Positions 41,960 to 51,232 are shown, counted from the stretch's first letter. The stretch is 64,000 nt of DNA from Bradyrhizobium sp. 195 (GCF_023101665.1 NZ_CP082161.1:4402001-4466000); one strand, 5' to 3'. Made by a program: numbers and translations. The notes: generated from the sequence alone by a model not told the origin.

Positions 41960-44175
41960 GTGAGATGAGCCACGGTGATAACAGCTCTCGTCATTCCGGG
42001 GCGGCTCGAAGAGCCGAACTACGGCGCGCAATTGCGCGCCTGAGAATCTCGAGGTTCCGGGTCTGGTCCTCCGGACCATCCCGGAACGACGGCAGTCGAG
42101 CGCGGGGCCGGGGCCATCCCCTTCTCTCAGCCCTTGCACTCACCTTCATCCTCACCATCCTCGGCCTCGTCGGCTGGGTCTACTCGCTCGGTCCGCTGCC
42201 GCTTGACGAGGCCCGGAAAGTCTCGACCACCATCGTCGATCGCAACGGCAAGCTGCTGCGTGCCTATGCGATGGCGGATGGCCGCTGGCGCCTGCCGGTC
42301 GATGCCAGTTCCAACGTCGACCCGACCTATCTGAAACTGCTGCTGGCCTACGAAGACCAGCGCTTCTACGCCCATGACGGCATCGACCCGCTGGCGCTGG
42401 GGCGTGCCGCCTTGCAGCTTGCGACGCGCGGCCACATCGTCTCGGGCGGCTCGACGATCAGCATGCAGCTTGCCCGCCTGATGGAGCCGCGGCGGCAGCG
42501 CTCGCTCTATGCAAAACTGCGGCAGATGGTGCGCGCGCTCGAAATCGAGCGCAGCATGAACAAGGAGCAGATTCTCGATCTCTATCTCGCGCTGGCGCCT
42601 TATGGCGGCAATCTCGAAGGCATCCGCGCCGCCTCGATCGGCTATCTCGGCAAGGAGCCGAAGCGCCTGTCACTGGCCGAGGCCGCACTGCTGGTCGCGC
42701 TGCCGCAATCGCCGGAAACGCGCCGGCTCGACCGCCATCCCGAAGCCGCGCGCAAGGCGCGCGACCGCGTGCTCGACCGCATGGTCGAGGAGCAAGTGGT
42801 CAGCGACGACGACGCAAGGCAGGCCAAGACCGTGCCCGTGCCAAAACTGCGCAAACCGATGCCGATCCTGGCGCCGCACGCTTCCGACACCGCGCTCTCG
42901 ACGGTCAAGGACACGCCGGTCATCAAGCTGACGCTGGACGCGAACTTGCAGAAAGTGCTGGAGCCTCTGGCGCGCGACCGCGCCCTTGCGCTCGGGCCGA
43001 ACATCTCCGTCGGCATCATCATGGTCGACAATGAGAGCGGGGACGTGCTCGCCCGCGTGGGTTCAGCCGATTATTTCGACGAGAGCCGGGCAGGGCAGGT
43101 CGACATGACCCGCGCGATCCGCTCGCCGGGCTCGACGCTGAAACCCTTCATCTACGGGCTCGCCTTCGAGGACGGCTTCGTTCATCCGGAAAGCCTGATC
43201 GACGATCGTCCCGTCCGCTTCGGCTCCTACGCCCCCGAGAATTTCGACATGACTTTCCAGGGCACGGTGCCGGTGAGGAAGGCGCTGCAACTGTCGCTGA
43301 ACGTCCCGGCGATCGTGCTGCTCGACCGCGTCGGCTCCAGCCGGCTGGCCTCGCGGCTGCGGCAGGCCGGCGGCAATCTCGTGCTGCCCAAGGACGAAGC
43401 GCCCGGGCTTGCCATGGGGCTCGGCGGCGTCGGCGTGACGCTGCAGGATCTCGCCCAACTCTACACCGGCTTCGCCCGCCTCGGCACCGCCAAGCCACTG
43501 CGCGAGATCATGGCGGACAGGGACGACCGCGAACCGCTCCGGCTGCTGGATCAGGTCGCGGCCTGGCAGGTCGGCAACGTGCTCTTGGGCACGCCGCCTC
43601 CGGAGAACGCCGCTCACAACCGCATCGCCTTCAAGACCGGCACCTCCTACGGCTATCGCGACGCGTGGTCGGTCGGGTTCGACGGCCGGATGACCATCGG
43701 CGTCTGGGTCGGCCGGCCCGATGGCGCGCCGGTCCCTGGCCTGATCGGGCGCGTCGCCGCTGCGCCGATCCTGTTCGACGCCTTCGCCCGCACCGGCAAG
43801 ACGCTGGCCCCGTTACCGAAGCCGCCGAGGGGAACCCTGGTTGCCAGCAATGCCAAGCTGCCGTTGCCGCTGAAGCGGTTCCGCCCGGTGGGGGAACTGG
43901 TGCGGACCGGCCGCGAGCAGGCGCTGCACATCCAGTTTCCGCTGAACGGCTCGCGGATCGATGTCGATCGCTCCGGAGGGCAGGAGAGCGCAGCGATGCC
44001 GGTCAAGGTTGCCGGCGGCGTTCTGCCCATGACCGTCATGGTTAACGGCACGGCACTCGGCGAGATCGACGGCCGCCGCCAGCGCCTGATCGATCCGCCA
44101 GGTCCCGGCTTTGCGCGGCTCACGGTGATCGATGCCACGGGCGCCGCGGACACAGTCGTCATTCGAATTCAATGA
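41956..44175 (+). CDS. pbpC: penicillin-binding protein 1C
   Basis: This bifunctional peptidoglycan synthase (739 residues from GTG 41956; ATG 41965 also possible) has one transmembrane helix (about 57-76). The GT51 glycosyltransferase domain shows EDQRFYAHDGID (Glu133 catalytic) and GGSTISMQLARLM. The transpeptidase has SPGSTLKPF (Ser393/Lys396), SLNVP and KTGTS (Lys560). A C-terminal BiPBP_C domain ends the protein. The start overlaps the macroglobulin stop (GTGA). Residues about 12-45, before the helix, are encoded by a palindromic repeat; no in-frame start codon lies between the repeat and the helix. Confidence 0.93.
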   Translation: MSEMSHGDNSSRHSGAARRAELRRAIARLRISRFRVWSSGPSRNDGSRARGRGHPLLSALALTFILTILGLVGWVYSLGPLPLDEARKVSTTIVDRNGKLLRAYAMADGRWRLPVDASSNVDPTYLKLLLAYEDQRFYAHDGIDPLALGRAALQLATRGHIVSGGSTISMQLARLMEPRRQRSLYAKLRQMVRALEIERSMNKEQILDLYLALAPYGGNLEGIRAASIGYLGKEPKRLSLAEAALLVALPQSPETRRLDRHPEAARKARDRVLDRMVEEQVVSDDDARQAKTVPVPKLRKPMPILAPHASDTALSTVKDTPVIKLTLDANLQKVLEPLARDRALALGPNISVGIIMVDNESGDVLARVGSADYFDESRAGQVDMTRAIRSPGSTLKPFIYGLAFEDGFVHPESLIDDRPVRFGSYAPENFDMTFQGTVPVRKALQLSLNVPAIVLLDRVGSSRLASRLRQAGGNLVLPKDEAPGLAMGLGGVGVTLQDLAQLYTGFARLGTAKPLREIMADRDDREPLRLLDQVAAWQVGNVLLGTPPPENAAHNRIAFKTGTSYGYRDAWSVGFDGRMTIGVWVGRPDGAPVPGLIGRVAAAPILFDAFARTGKTLAPLPKPPRGTLVASNAKLPLPLKRFRPVGELVRTGREQALHIQFPLNGSRIDVDRSGGQESAAMPVKVAGGVLPMTVMVNGTALGEIDGRRQRLIDPPGPGFARLTVIDATGAADTVVIRIQ
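41991..42090. repeat. palindromic repeat translated as the PBP1C N-terminus
   Basis: It begins TCATTCCGGGG and ends CCCGGAACGA, which are imperfect inverted ends. The middle holds the perfect palindrome GGCGCGCAATTGCGCGCC and GGTTCCGGGTCTGG...CCGGACC. I know this layout from dispersed intergenic repeats in Bradyrhizobium. Here it lies inside the reading frame, between the start codon and the membrane helix of PBP1C, without a stop codon. Confidence 0.75.
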
Positions 44176-44225
44176 GCCCGGCTTAAGCGGTTGTGGCGAT
44201 GGCGGTTTCAGCGTAAGCGGAACCA

Positions 44226-45968
44226 ATGGCCGAGACCTACCCCAGCCCTCGTTTTGGAGCTCCCCGCGAGTCGAAATCGCCTGCAAATCCAGGCAGCGGG
44301 CTCGTGCGCATGCTCGATGTCGTCACGGCCAGCCATGCGCGCGCGGTCGGCTTCCTCGTGCTCTGCGCGCTGTTGCTGTTCCTGCCGGGATTCTTCACCA
44401 TCCCGCCGATCGATCGCGACGAGGCGCGGTTCGCCCAGGCCACTAAGCAGATGGTCGAGAGCGGCGATTACGTCGACATCCGCTTTCAGGAGGACGTCCG
44501 CTACAAGAAGCCGGTCGGCATCTACTGGTTGCAGTCGGCGGCGGTTGAGGCGGCATCGGCACTCAAGCTGCCGAAGGCCGAATTGCGCATCTGGGTCTAC
44601 CGGCTGCCGTCGCTGCTGGGGGCGATCGGCGCAGTGCTCATGACCTATTGGGCCGCCCTCGGCTTCGTCACGCGGCGCGCCGCGGTGCTGGCGGCGCTGA
44701 TGATGTGCGCTTCGGTGCTGCTCGGCGTCGAGGCACGGCTCGCCAAGACCGACGCGATGCTGCTGCTTTGCGTGGTCGCGGCGATGGGGGCGATGGCGCG
44801 GGCCTATCTGTCCTGGCAGCGCGCCGAGGACGAGACGCATCCGCCCTGGAGCTGGCCCGCGATCTTCTGGACCGCGCTCGCCGTCGGCATCCTGATCAAG
44901 GGTCCGCTGATCCTGATGTTCGCAGGACTGACCATCGTTGCGCTCGCGATCCAGGACCGCGATGCCTCCTGGCTGTGGCGGCTGCGCCCGGTCTGGGGCC
45001 TGATGTGGATGCTCGTGCTGGTGTTGCCCTGGTTCGTCGCGATCTTCTGGCGCGCGGGCGAAACGTTCTTCGCCGATTCCGTCGGCGGCGACATGCTGAG
45101 CAAAATCGGCGCCCAGGAATCCCATGGCGCGCCGCCCGGCCTGTACCTGGCGCTGTTCTGGATCACGTTCTGGCCGGGCGCGCCGCTCGCGGCGATGGCG
45201 GCGCCCGCGGTCTGGCGGGCCCGGCGTGAGCCCGGCGCGCAGTTTCTGCTGGCCTGGCTGATCCCATCCTGGATCGTGTTCGAGGCTGTGCTGACGAAGC
45301 TGCCGCATTACGTGCTGCCGCTCTATCCGGCGATCGCCATTCTCACCGCGGGCGCGGTGGAGCGGCGCGTGCTGTCGCGCTCCTGGCTGATGCGCGGTTC
45401 AGCCTGGTGGTTCGCGATCCCCGCGGCCGCCTCGATCATCGCGGTGGTCGGCGCGGTGATGCTGACCCGGCAGCCGGCCTTCGTGGCCTGGCCGTTCATC
45501 GCGGCGTCGCTGATCTTCGGCCTGTTCGCCTGGTGGCTCTACGACAACAATCGCGCCGAGCGCTCGCTGCTCAACGCGCTGGTCGCGGCCCTGATGCTGG
45601 CGGTGATCGTGTACGGCATCGTGCTGCCGTCGTTGACGCCGCTGTTTCCGAGCATCGAGGTCGCGCGCGCGCTCCGCAATGTCACCTGCGTCGGGCCGAA
45701 GGCTGCTGCTGCCGGTTATCACGAGCCGAGCCTGGTCTTCCTGACGGGCACGCAGACGCTGCTGACCGACGGCTCGGGAGCCGCGGACTTTCTGCGGCAA
45801 GGCAGCTGTCGCTTCGCGCTGATCGAGCAGCGCTCGGAGCGCAGCTTCGTGCAGCGCGCCGAAGCGATCGGATTGCGCTACAAGGTCGGGACGCGCATCG
45901 ACGGCTATAATTTCTCGCAAGGCCGCGCGATCTCGATCTCGATCTTCCGGTCGGAAGGCACCGAATAG
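44226..45968 (+). CDS. GT39/ArnT-like membrane glycosyltransferase
   Basis: This 580-residue protein has about 11 transmembrane helices. The first periplasmic loop carries IDRDEARFAQATKQMVESGDY, the DEARFA motif with the catalytic acid of the ArnT/PMT family, then KPVGIYWLQ and EARLAKTDAMLLL. Such enzymes move a sugar from a polyprenyl phosphate to lipid A or another envelope acceptor on the periplasmic side. With the PAP2, GT2 and LAB_N genes after it, it most likely decorates lipid A. Whether the sugar is mannose or galacturonate is not visible. Confidence 0.88.
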   Translation: MAETYPSPRFGAPRESKSPANPGSGLVRMLDVVTASHARAVGFLVLCALLLFLPGFFTIPPIDRDEARFAQATKQMVESGDYVDIRFQEDVRYKKPVGIYWLQSAAVEAASALKLPKAELRIWVYRLPSLLGAIGAVLMTYWAALGFVTRRAAVLAALMMCASVLLGVEARLAKTDAMLLLCVVAAMGAMARAYLSWQRAEDETHPPWSWPAIFWTALAVGILIKGPLILMFAGLTIVALAIQDRDASWLWRLRPVWGLMWMLVLVLPWFVAIFWRAGETFFADSVGGDMLSKIGAQESHGAPPGLYLALFWITFWPGAPLAAMAAPAVWRARREPGAQFLLAWLIPSWIVFEAVLTKLPHYVLPLYPAIAILTAGAVERRVLSRSWLMRGSAWWFAIPAAASIIAVVGAVMLTRQPAFVAWPFIAASLIFGLFAWWLYDNNRAERSLLNALVAALMLAVIVYGIVLPSLTPLFPSIEVARALRNVTCVGPKAAAAGYHEPSLVFLTGTQTLLTDGSGAADFLRQGSCRFALIEQRSERSFVQRAEAIGLRYKVGTRIDGYNFSQGRAISISIFRSEGTE

Positions 45969-45969
45969 G

Positions 45970-46815
45970 ATGCCGGCCCCGACCAGCAGCGCGCCGCGTC
46001 CGTCCTATCCCGCGCAATTGCTCGCTGTGTCCCGGCAGGCGCTGGCGCAGCTGGTTCGCACGCCCTCGCATTCGCGCCGCGCAGAGGCCGCGCGAAAACT
46101 GGCTCGGCATTCACTGTGGCTCAGCGCAGCGGGCGCGGCTCTGGTCATCGTTCTGATGGTCGCGTTCGACCAGACCGAGATCCAGCTGATGCCGGCGCGC
46201 GGCACGCCGGGACTGTGGCCGATCCGCATCCTCACCGATTTCGGCAAGGACGAGTATCTGTTGTCGGTGCTGGGGGCTACGCTGGTGGTTCTGGCGTTCG
46301 TTGCGGCGGGGCTGCATGGGACGCGCCGCGCGCTGCTGCTGGGACTCGGCACACGGCTGCAGTTTGTGTTTCTGTCGATTGCCGTCTCGGCATTCGTCGC
46401 CGAGATCCTGAAATATCTCTTCGGCCGCGGCCGTCCGTTCGTCGGCGGCAAGGCCAATCCCTTCAACTTCGTGCCGTTCGAGGGGACCGGGGCCTATGCC
46501 AGCCTGCCGTCGGGCCATGCAGTGGCGGCGTTCGCCCTGGCGTTTGCTGTGTCAGCATTGTGGCCGCGGCTGCGCGTTTTCATGTTCACTTACGCAATCG
46601 TGATCCTGCTGACGCGGCTGGTGCTGGTCGCGCATCACCCGAGCGACGTCGTGGCCGGTGCCCTGGTCGGCACGGTCGGCGCCATGGCAGTCCGCTACTG
46701 GTTCGCGGCCCGAAGGCTGGGCTTTGCCATCCGCACCGACGGCACCATCGTGCCTCTTGCGGGGGCGGTCTCGGGCCGCCTCAAAAGGGTTGCCCACGGG
46801 GCATCCGCCCCATAA
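45970..46815 (+). CDS. PAP2-family lipid phosphatase, possible lipid A phosphatase
   Basis: This 281-residue membrane protein has the three PAP2 phosphatase motifs: KYLFGRGRP, PSGHAVAA and the RLVLVAHHPSDVVAG block. It has five or six transmembrane helices. It starts 1 bp after the GT39 stop. PAP2 enzymes of the LpxE type remove phosphate from lipid A in rhizobia; others recycle undecaprenyl pyrophosphate. The neighbours favour the lipid A role, consistent with the phosphate-free lipid A known from Bradyrhizobium. The C-terminal 35 residues are cytoplasmic and polar. Confidence 0.88.
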   Translation: MPAPTSSAPRPSYPAQLLAVSRQALAQLVRTPSHSRRAEAARKLARHSLWLSAAGAALVIVLMVAFDQTEIQLMPARGTPGLWPIRILTDFGKDEYLLSVLGATLVVLAFVAAGLHGTRRALLLGLGTRLQFVFLSIAVSAFVAEILKYLFGRGRPFVGGKANPFNFVPFEGTGAYASLPSGHAVAAFALAFAVSALWPRLRVFMFTYAIVILLTRLVLVAHHPSDVVAGALVGTVGAMAVRYWFAARRLGFAIRTDGTIVPLAGAVSGRLKRVAHGASAP

Positions 46816-46878
46816 AAGCGGCTGCCTGCCGGAGGCGCCGGTTCCCCGGGCAGTCCCATTCCAACCACGAGCCTCGAT

Positions 46879-47631
46879 TTGTCGTCGTCCCAGCCCTCGG
46901 TTTCCCAGCCTTCGGTTTCCATCGTCGTTCCCGTGCGCAACGAAGCCGACAACATCGCTCCGCTGATTGCGGAGATCGGTGCGGCGCTCGACGGCCGCTG
47001 GGCCTATGAGATCATCTACGTCAACGACGGCTCGACCGATGCGACCGGCGAACGGCTCGCGACGCTCATGGCGCAGCGGGACAATCTGCGCCAGCTCCGC
47101 CACGCCAGATCAGGCGGCCAATCCGCCGCCGTGCGCAGCGGCGTCCGCGCGGCGCGCGGGGGGATCGTGGCAACGCTCGACGGCGACGGCCAAAATAATC
47201 CGGCCTTCCTGCCCGACCTGATCTCGGCGGTCGAGAAGGGAGCAGGGCGCGTCGGCCTCGCTGCGGGACAGCGCGTCGGACGCAAGGATACCGGCTTCAA
47301 GAAATTCCAGTCGCGCGTGGCCAACGGCGTCCGCAACGCCATCCTGAAGGACGGCACGCGGGATACCGGCTGCGGGTTGAAGGCATTCCGGCGCGAGGTC
47401 TTCCTGATGATGCCCTATTTCGACGGGCTGCATCGCTTCCTGCCGGCGCTGGTCCGCCGCGAAGGCTACGAGATCGCCTATGTCGACGTGATCGACCGGC
47501 CGCGCCATTCCGGCGTGTCGAACTACGGTTTCTTCGATCGGCTGTGGGTCGGCATCATGGATCTCGCCGGGGTGTGGTGGCTGATCCGCCGCAAGAAGCC
47601 GACACCAGATGTGACTGAGGTGAACGCATGA
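46879..47631 (+). CDS. family 2 polyprenyl-phosphate glycosyltransferase
   Basis: This 250-residue GT2 enzyme of the DPM1/ArnC kind has VSIVVPVRNEADNI, IYVNDGSTDAT, the DGDGQNNP metal-binding motif, and GCGLKAFRREVF. It transfers a sugar from a nucleotide sugar to a polyprenyl phosphate in the cytoplasm and so makes the donor for the GT39 enzyme. It lacks the membrane helices of ArnC, as DPM1-type soluble forms do, though WVGIMDLAGVWWLI near the end may associate with the membrane. The start is the first in-frame codon, TTG at 46879; no ATG is available. Confidence 0.88.
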   Translation: MSSSQPSVSQPSVSIVVPVRNEADNIAPLIAEIGAALDGRWAYEIIYVNDGSTDATGERLATLMAQRDNLRQLRHARSGGQSAAVRSGVRAARGGIVATLDGDGQNNPAFLPDLISAVEKGAGRVGLAAGQRVGRKDTGFKKFQSRVANGVRNAILKDGTRDTGCGLKAFRREVFLMMPYFDGLHRFLPALVRREGYEIAYVDVIDRPRHSGVSNYGFFDRLWVGIMDLAGVWWLIRRKKPTPDVTEVNA

Positions 47632-47966
47632 TCATCCAATACGGTCAGGCGCTGAGCAACTATCTCTACGACGTCTTCGTCGCCAAGTTCGATTTCTGGC
47701 TGGCATTCGGCCTGGTCGCGCAGCTGTTCTTCACGGCGCGCTTCCTGGTGCAGTGGATCGCGAGCGAGCGCGCTGGCAACAGCGTGGTGCCGATGGCGTT
47801 CTGGTTCTGCTCGATGGGCGGCGGGCTGATGACGCTGGTCTATGGCGTCGTGAAGCGCGAGCCGGTGATCATCCTCGGACAATCGCTCGCGACCATCATC
47901 TATATCCGCAACATCATGCTGATCGTGAAGAACCGCGGCCGCGCTTCGAAGACGCTGGATCGCTGA
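47628..47966 (+). CDS. LAB_N (lipid A biosynthesis N-terminal) domain protein
   Basis: This is a 112-residue membrane protein with three helices and the LAB_N pattern: AQLFFTARFLVQWIASERAGNSVVPMAFWFCSMGGGLMTLVYGV and ATIIYIRNIMLI. Small proteins of this family accompany GT2/GT39 lipid-modifying genes and resemble small multidrug-resistance-like flippase subunits, so moving the polyprenyl-linked sugar is possible. The start overlaps the GT2 stop (ATGA). It is the last gene of the operon. Confidence 0.88.
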   Translation: MIIQYGQALSNYLYDVFVAKFDFWLAFGLVAQLFFTARFLVQWIASERAGNSVVPMAFWFCSMGGGLMTLVYGVVKREPVIILGQSLATIIYIRNIMLIVKNRGRASKTLDR

Positions 47967-47988
47967 GCGCTAGCGCGTACGGAAGTGC

Positions 47989-48138
47989 GCTCCCTCTCCC
48001 GCTTGCGGGAGAGGGTTGGGGAGAGGGTGTCTCCGCAATGGGACAATCCCCTAGAGGAGAAAGGCCCTCTCCCGGCGCGCGGGACGATGCTTCGCATCGC
48101 CCGGGCCGCGCCGACCTCTCCCGCAAGCGGGAGAGGTG
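47989..48138. repeat. palindromic repeat of the CTCTCCCGCTTGCGGGAGAG type
   Basis: The left part CCTCTCCCGCTTGCGGGAGAGG is itself a palindrome, and ACCTCTCCCGCAAGCGGGAGAGGT closes the element. An inner GCGCGGGACGATGCTTCGCATCGCCCGGGC palindrome lies between. This is another element type common in Bradyrhizobium. It fills the gap between the LAB_N gene and the convergent Na/Pi gene and could end transcription of both. Confidence 0.8.
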
Positions 48139-48179
48139 AACGAGCCGCGGCGATTGATTCAACCTAAAGCCATTCCGCT

Positions 48180-49871
48180 CTAGCGCGGCAACGCCGACGC
48201 CGCGCCCGACGCGGGCAGGGCGGCTGTCTCCGCCTCGGTCCTGCGATAGGGCTCACCGGCCGCGTCGAGCACGGGATAGGCGACCGAGCAGATGTGCGAG
48301 TGGATGCGCCTGAGGTCGCGCAGCACGTCGAGATGCAGCGACGTCGTTTCGATGGTCTCGGGCCGGCCCTCGCGCAAGCGGTCGAGATGCCTTTCGACCG
48401 CCGCAAGCTCGGTGTTGCGCAGCGCGGTTTTCTCCACCAGCAGCTTGCGCGCCTCGTTGGCGTCGCTCGACATGAAGACACCGAACGCGATCCGCAGCGA
48501 GTCCATCGTGCGCTTGTGGAAGGCGGCGAGCTCGTCGGCCCCTTCCGCCGAGAACTGGAAGCGCCGCTTGATCTTCTTGGTGGCGAGTTCGCTCAGGCTC
48601 TTGTCGATGATGTCGCCGATATGTTCGAGGTTGATGGCGAAGGAGATGATCTCCATCGCGCGCCGTCCTTCGCTCTCGTCGAGGCTGCCCCGCATCAACT
48701 TGGTCACGTAGAGCTTGATCGCCTCGTCGAGACCGTCGACGAAATTGTCCATCTTGGAGACCTGGTCGACCAGCGCACGGTCGCCTGTCATCATCGCGGC
48801 CATCACCTTGCGCAGCATGACCTCGACGAGATCGCCCATGCGCAAGGTCTCGCGGGCGGCGTCGGCGAGCGCCAGCGATGGCGTCTCCAGCGCGGTCTCG
48901 TCCAGATAGCGCGGTCGGGCGGGGTCGGCCTCCCGCACGCGATCCGGCAGGAGGCGGGTGAGCAGGCGCGACATGGTATCGAGCAGGCCGATGAAGATAA
49001 TGGCCGTGCCGACATTGAACGCGATGTGGAATGCCGCGGTCATCCTGGCGAGATCGGGCTGCCAGGCGTGCATGTGCTCGGCGATCGCGCCCAGGAAGGG
49101 CAGGACGAGGGCAATCCCGATCACGCGGTTGACGAGATTGCCGACCGGCAGGCGATAGCTCGCGGGATCGTCACGCTTGGCACCCTCGAAGACGGGATTG
49201 ATGGCGCTGCCGAGATTGGCCCCGAGCACCAGTGCAAGGGCCGCATCGGGCGTGATGAACTGCGAATAGGCCAGCGACATGATCAGCAGCACGCTGGCAA
49301 CGCTCGAATGCACCGCCCAGGTGACGAGGGCCGCGATGACGATGCACAGGACCGGATCGCCCGTGATGGCGGACATCACGACGCGGACGCCGGGTGCGTT
49401 CTCCGCCGGTGCCAGCGTGTCGAGCAGGATGTGCAGCGAAAGCAGCATCAGGCCGAGGCCGATCCAGACGCGGCCGATGTCCTTGATCCGCGAGCGCGGG
49501 CCCGAGCGGAAGGCGACGAGCCCGAGCACGAACAGCACGGGTGCGACGGCCGCGATGTTGAACGACAGCACCTGCACGATCAGTGTCGTGCCGACATTGG
49601 CCCCGAGCATGATGGCGAGCGCAGCGGCGAGGCTGACGAGGCCTTCGGCGGCGAATGAAGAGGTGATCAGGGCAGTCGCCGTGCTGCTCTGGAGCAGCGC
49701 GGTGAGCCCGAGTCCGGCGGCGAAGGCGCTGACGCGGTTGCTCAGCGCCTTGCCGAGCAGGCGCCTGAGGTCGGGACCGAAGGCGCGCAGGATCCCGCTG
49801 TGGACCATGTGCAGGCCCCACAACAACAGCGCAACGCCGCCCATGAGATCGAGCAGAACCAACGTTCCCAT
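48180..49871 (-). CDS. Na/phosphate cotransporter family protein with PhoU-like tail
   Basis: This 563-residue protein has an N-terminal half with about eight membrane segments and two Na/Pi repeats: TALLQSSTATALITSSFAAEGLVS with QSS (61-63), and WAVHSSVASVLLIMSLA. The C-terminal 220 residues are a cytoplasmic PhoU-like helical domain (LRMGDLVEVMLRKVMAAM, EIISFAINLEHIGDIIDKSLSELATKK). Such YjbB/NptA proteins move phosphate with sodium, mainly outward in E. coli. It is a single-gene unit. The direction of transport here is not known. Confidence 0.92.
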   Translation of the reverse strand: MGTLVLLDLMGGVALLLWGLHMVHSGILRAFGPDLRRLLGKALSNRVSAFAAGLGLTALLQSSTATALITSSFAAEGLVSLAAALAIMLGANVGTTLIVQVLSFNIAAVAPVLFVLGLVAFRSGPRSRIKDIGRVWIGLGLMLLSLHILLDTLAPAENAPGVRVVMSAITGDPVLCIVIAALVTWAVHSSVASVLLIMSLAYSQFITPDAALALVLGANLGSAINPVFEGAKRDDPASYRLPVGNLVNRVIGIALVLPFLGAIAEHMHAWQPDLARMTAAFHIAFNVGTAIIFIGLLDTMSRLLTRLLPDRVREADPARPRYLDETALETPSLALADAARETLRMGDLVEVMLRKVMAAMMTGDRALVDQVSKMDNFVDGLDEAIKLYVTKLMRGSLDESEGRRAMEIISFAINLEHIGDIIDKSLSELATKKIKRRFQFSAEGADELAAFHKRTMDSLRIAFGVFMSSDANEARKLLVEKTALRNTELAAVERHLDRLREGRPETIETTSLHLDVLRDLRRIHSHICSVAYPVLDAAGEPYRRTEAETAALPASGAASALPR

Positions 49872-50047
49872 GCTCCGTGTCCGGATTGGAGTCGATTGGT
49901 GAGGCTAGCGCCAAATGCTTGAGGTTCAAACCATTTGTTGGCGCATCGGCGTTAACGTTTACGAGTGCGTCACGTTCCCGCGGCGCGCGTTGCGCGTCCG
50001 CCGGCGCGCGATGCCCTGTCCTCAGGCGCGATAACTTGTGAGCAGGC

Positions 50048-51232
50048 TCACATTGCCGCTTTGAGGGCAGCGAAGCCGCGATCGAGATCGGCCTTGAGAT
50101 CGTCGACGCTTTCGAGACCGATGTGCAGACGCAGGGTAGGGCCGCCCGGCGCCCACTTGGTCGCGGTGCGATAGGCGTCGCAGTCGAATGGAATCGCGAG
50201 GCTCTCGAAGCCGCCCCAGGAGAAGCCCATGCCGAATAGTGTGAGCGTGTTGAGCATGGTATCGACCGCCTTCTGCGGCGCCGGCTTCAGGACGATGCTG
50301 AACAGGCCCGAGGCGCCAGTGAAGTCGCGCTTCCAGATGGCGTGACCGGGATCGGTCTCCAAGCCCGGATGCAGGACGCGCGCGACCTCGGGCCGGCCAG
50401 CCAGCCAGCGCGCCATGTCGAGCCCGGAGCGATGATGCTGCGCCAGCCGCACCGACAGCGTGCGCAGGCCACGCAGCGCGAGGAAGACGTCGTCGGGACC
50501 GGCGCAGACGCCGAGCAGGCGGATGCCCTCGGCGACCATCGGCCAGGCCTTGGCATTGGCCGAGATGGTGCCGAACATGATGTCGGAATGGCCGCCGATA
50601 TATTTGGTGGCGGCCTGCATGCTGATATCGACGCCCTGCTCGAGCGAGCGGTGATAGAGCGGGGTTGCCCAGGTGTTGTCGTCGATGACGAGCGCATCGC
50701 GCGCATGTGCGACCTCGGCAATGGCGCGGATGTCGGGCATCTCGAACGATTGCGAGCCCGGCGCCTCCACCAGCACCGCGCGGGTGTTCGGCTTGAACAG
50801 CTTTTCAATGCCGGCGCCGATCATCGGGTCGAAATAGGTGGTCTCGACGCCATAGCGCACGAGCATGCCGTTGCAGAAATTGCGCGAGGGCCGATAGACG
50901 TTGTCGCAGACCAGGAGATGGTCCCCGGTCTTCAGCACCGAGAGCAGGGTGGTGGAGATCGCCGACAGGCCCGACGGCACGATGCCGACGCCGGCGCATT
51001 GCGGCCCCTCCAGCGCCATCAGCGTCTCCTGGAACGCCTTGCTAGTGGGGGAACCGTGGCGGCCATAGGTGAACTCGCCGCGATGGGCGTGCAGGTCCTC
51101 GGCGGTCGGGTAGAGCACGGTCGAGCCGTGAAAGACCGGCGGATTGACGAACCCCTTCTGCGCCTTGGTGTCGCGGCCGGAGGTGACCAGCCGGGTCTCG
51201 GCGTGCTGCTCTTGGGGGTGCGAGGAATCCAT
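50048..51232 (-). CDS. metC: cystathionine beta-lyase
   Basis: This 394-residue PLP enzyme of the Cys/Met family converts cystathionine to homocysteine, pyruvate and ammonia. Features are TYGRHGSPTS (55-64, cofactor-binding Tyr/Arg), GIVPSGLSAIS, VEAPGSQSFE, VIDDNTWATPL (Asp185) and the Schiff-base Lys210 in QAATKYIGGHSD. The -WGGFES- segment fits the beta-lyase subgroup better than gamma-synthase. The start at 51232 is the ATG after the structured leader; a frame extending upstream lies in the leader. A promoter is visible at 51306-51333. Confidence 0.92.
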   Translation of the reverse strand: MDSSHPQEQHAETRLVTSGRDTKAQKGFVNPPVFHGSTVLYPTAEDLHAHRGEFTYGRHGSPTSKAFQETLMALEGPQCAGVGIVPSGLSAISTTLLSVLKTGDHLLVCDNVYRPSRNFCNGMLVRYGVETTYFDPMIGAGIEKLFKPNTRAVLVEAPGSQSFEMPDIRAIAEVAHARDALVIDDNTWATPLYHRSLEQGVDISMQAATKYIGGHSDIMFGTISANAKAWPMVAEGIRLLGVCAGPDDVFLALRGLRTLSVRLAQHHRSGLDMARWLAGRPEVARVLHPGLETDPGHAIWKRDFTGASGLFSIVLKPAPQKAVDTMLNTLTLFGMGFSWGGFESLAIPFDCDAYRTATKWAPGGPTLRLHIGLESVDDLKADLDRGFAALKAAM

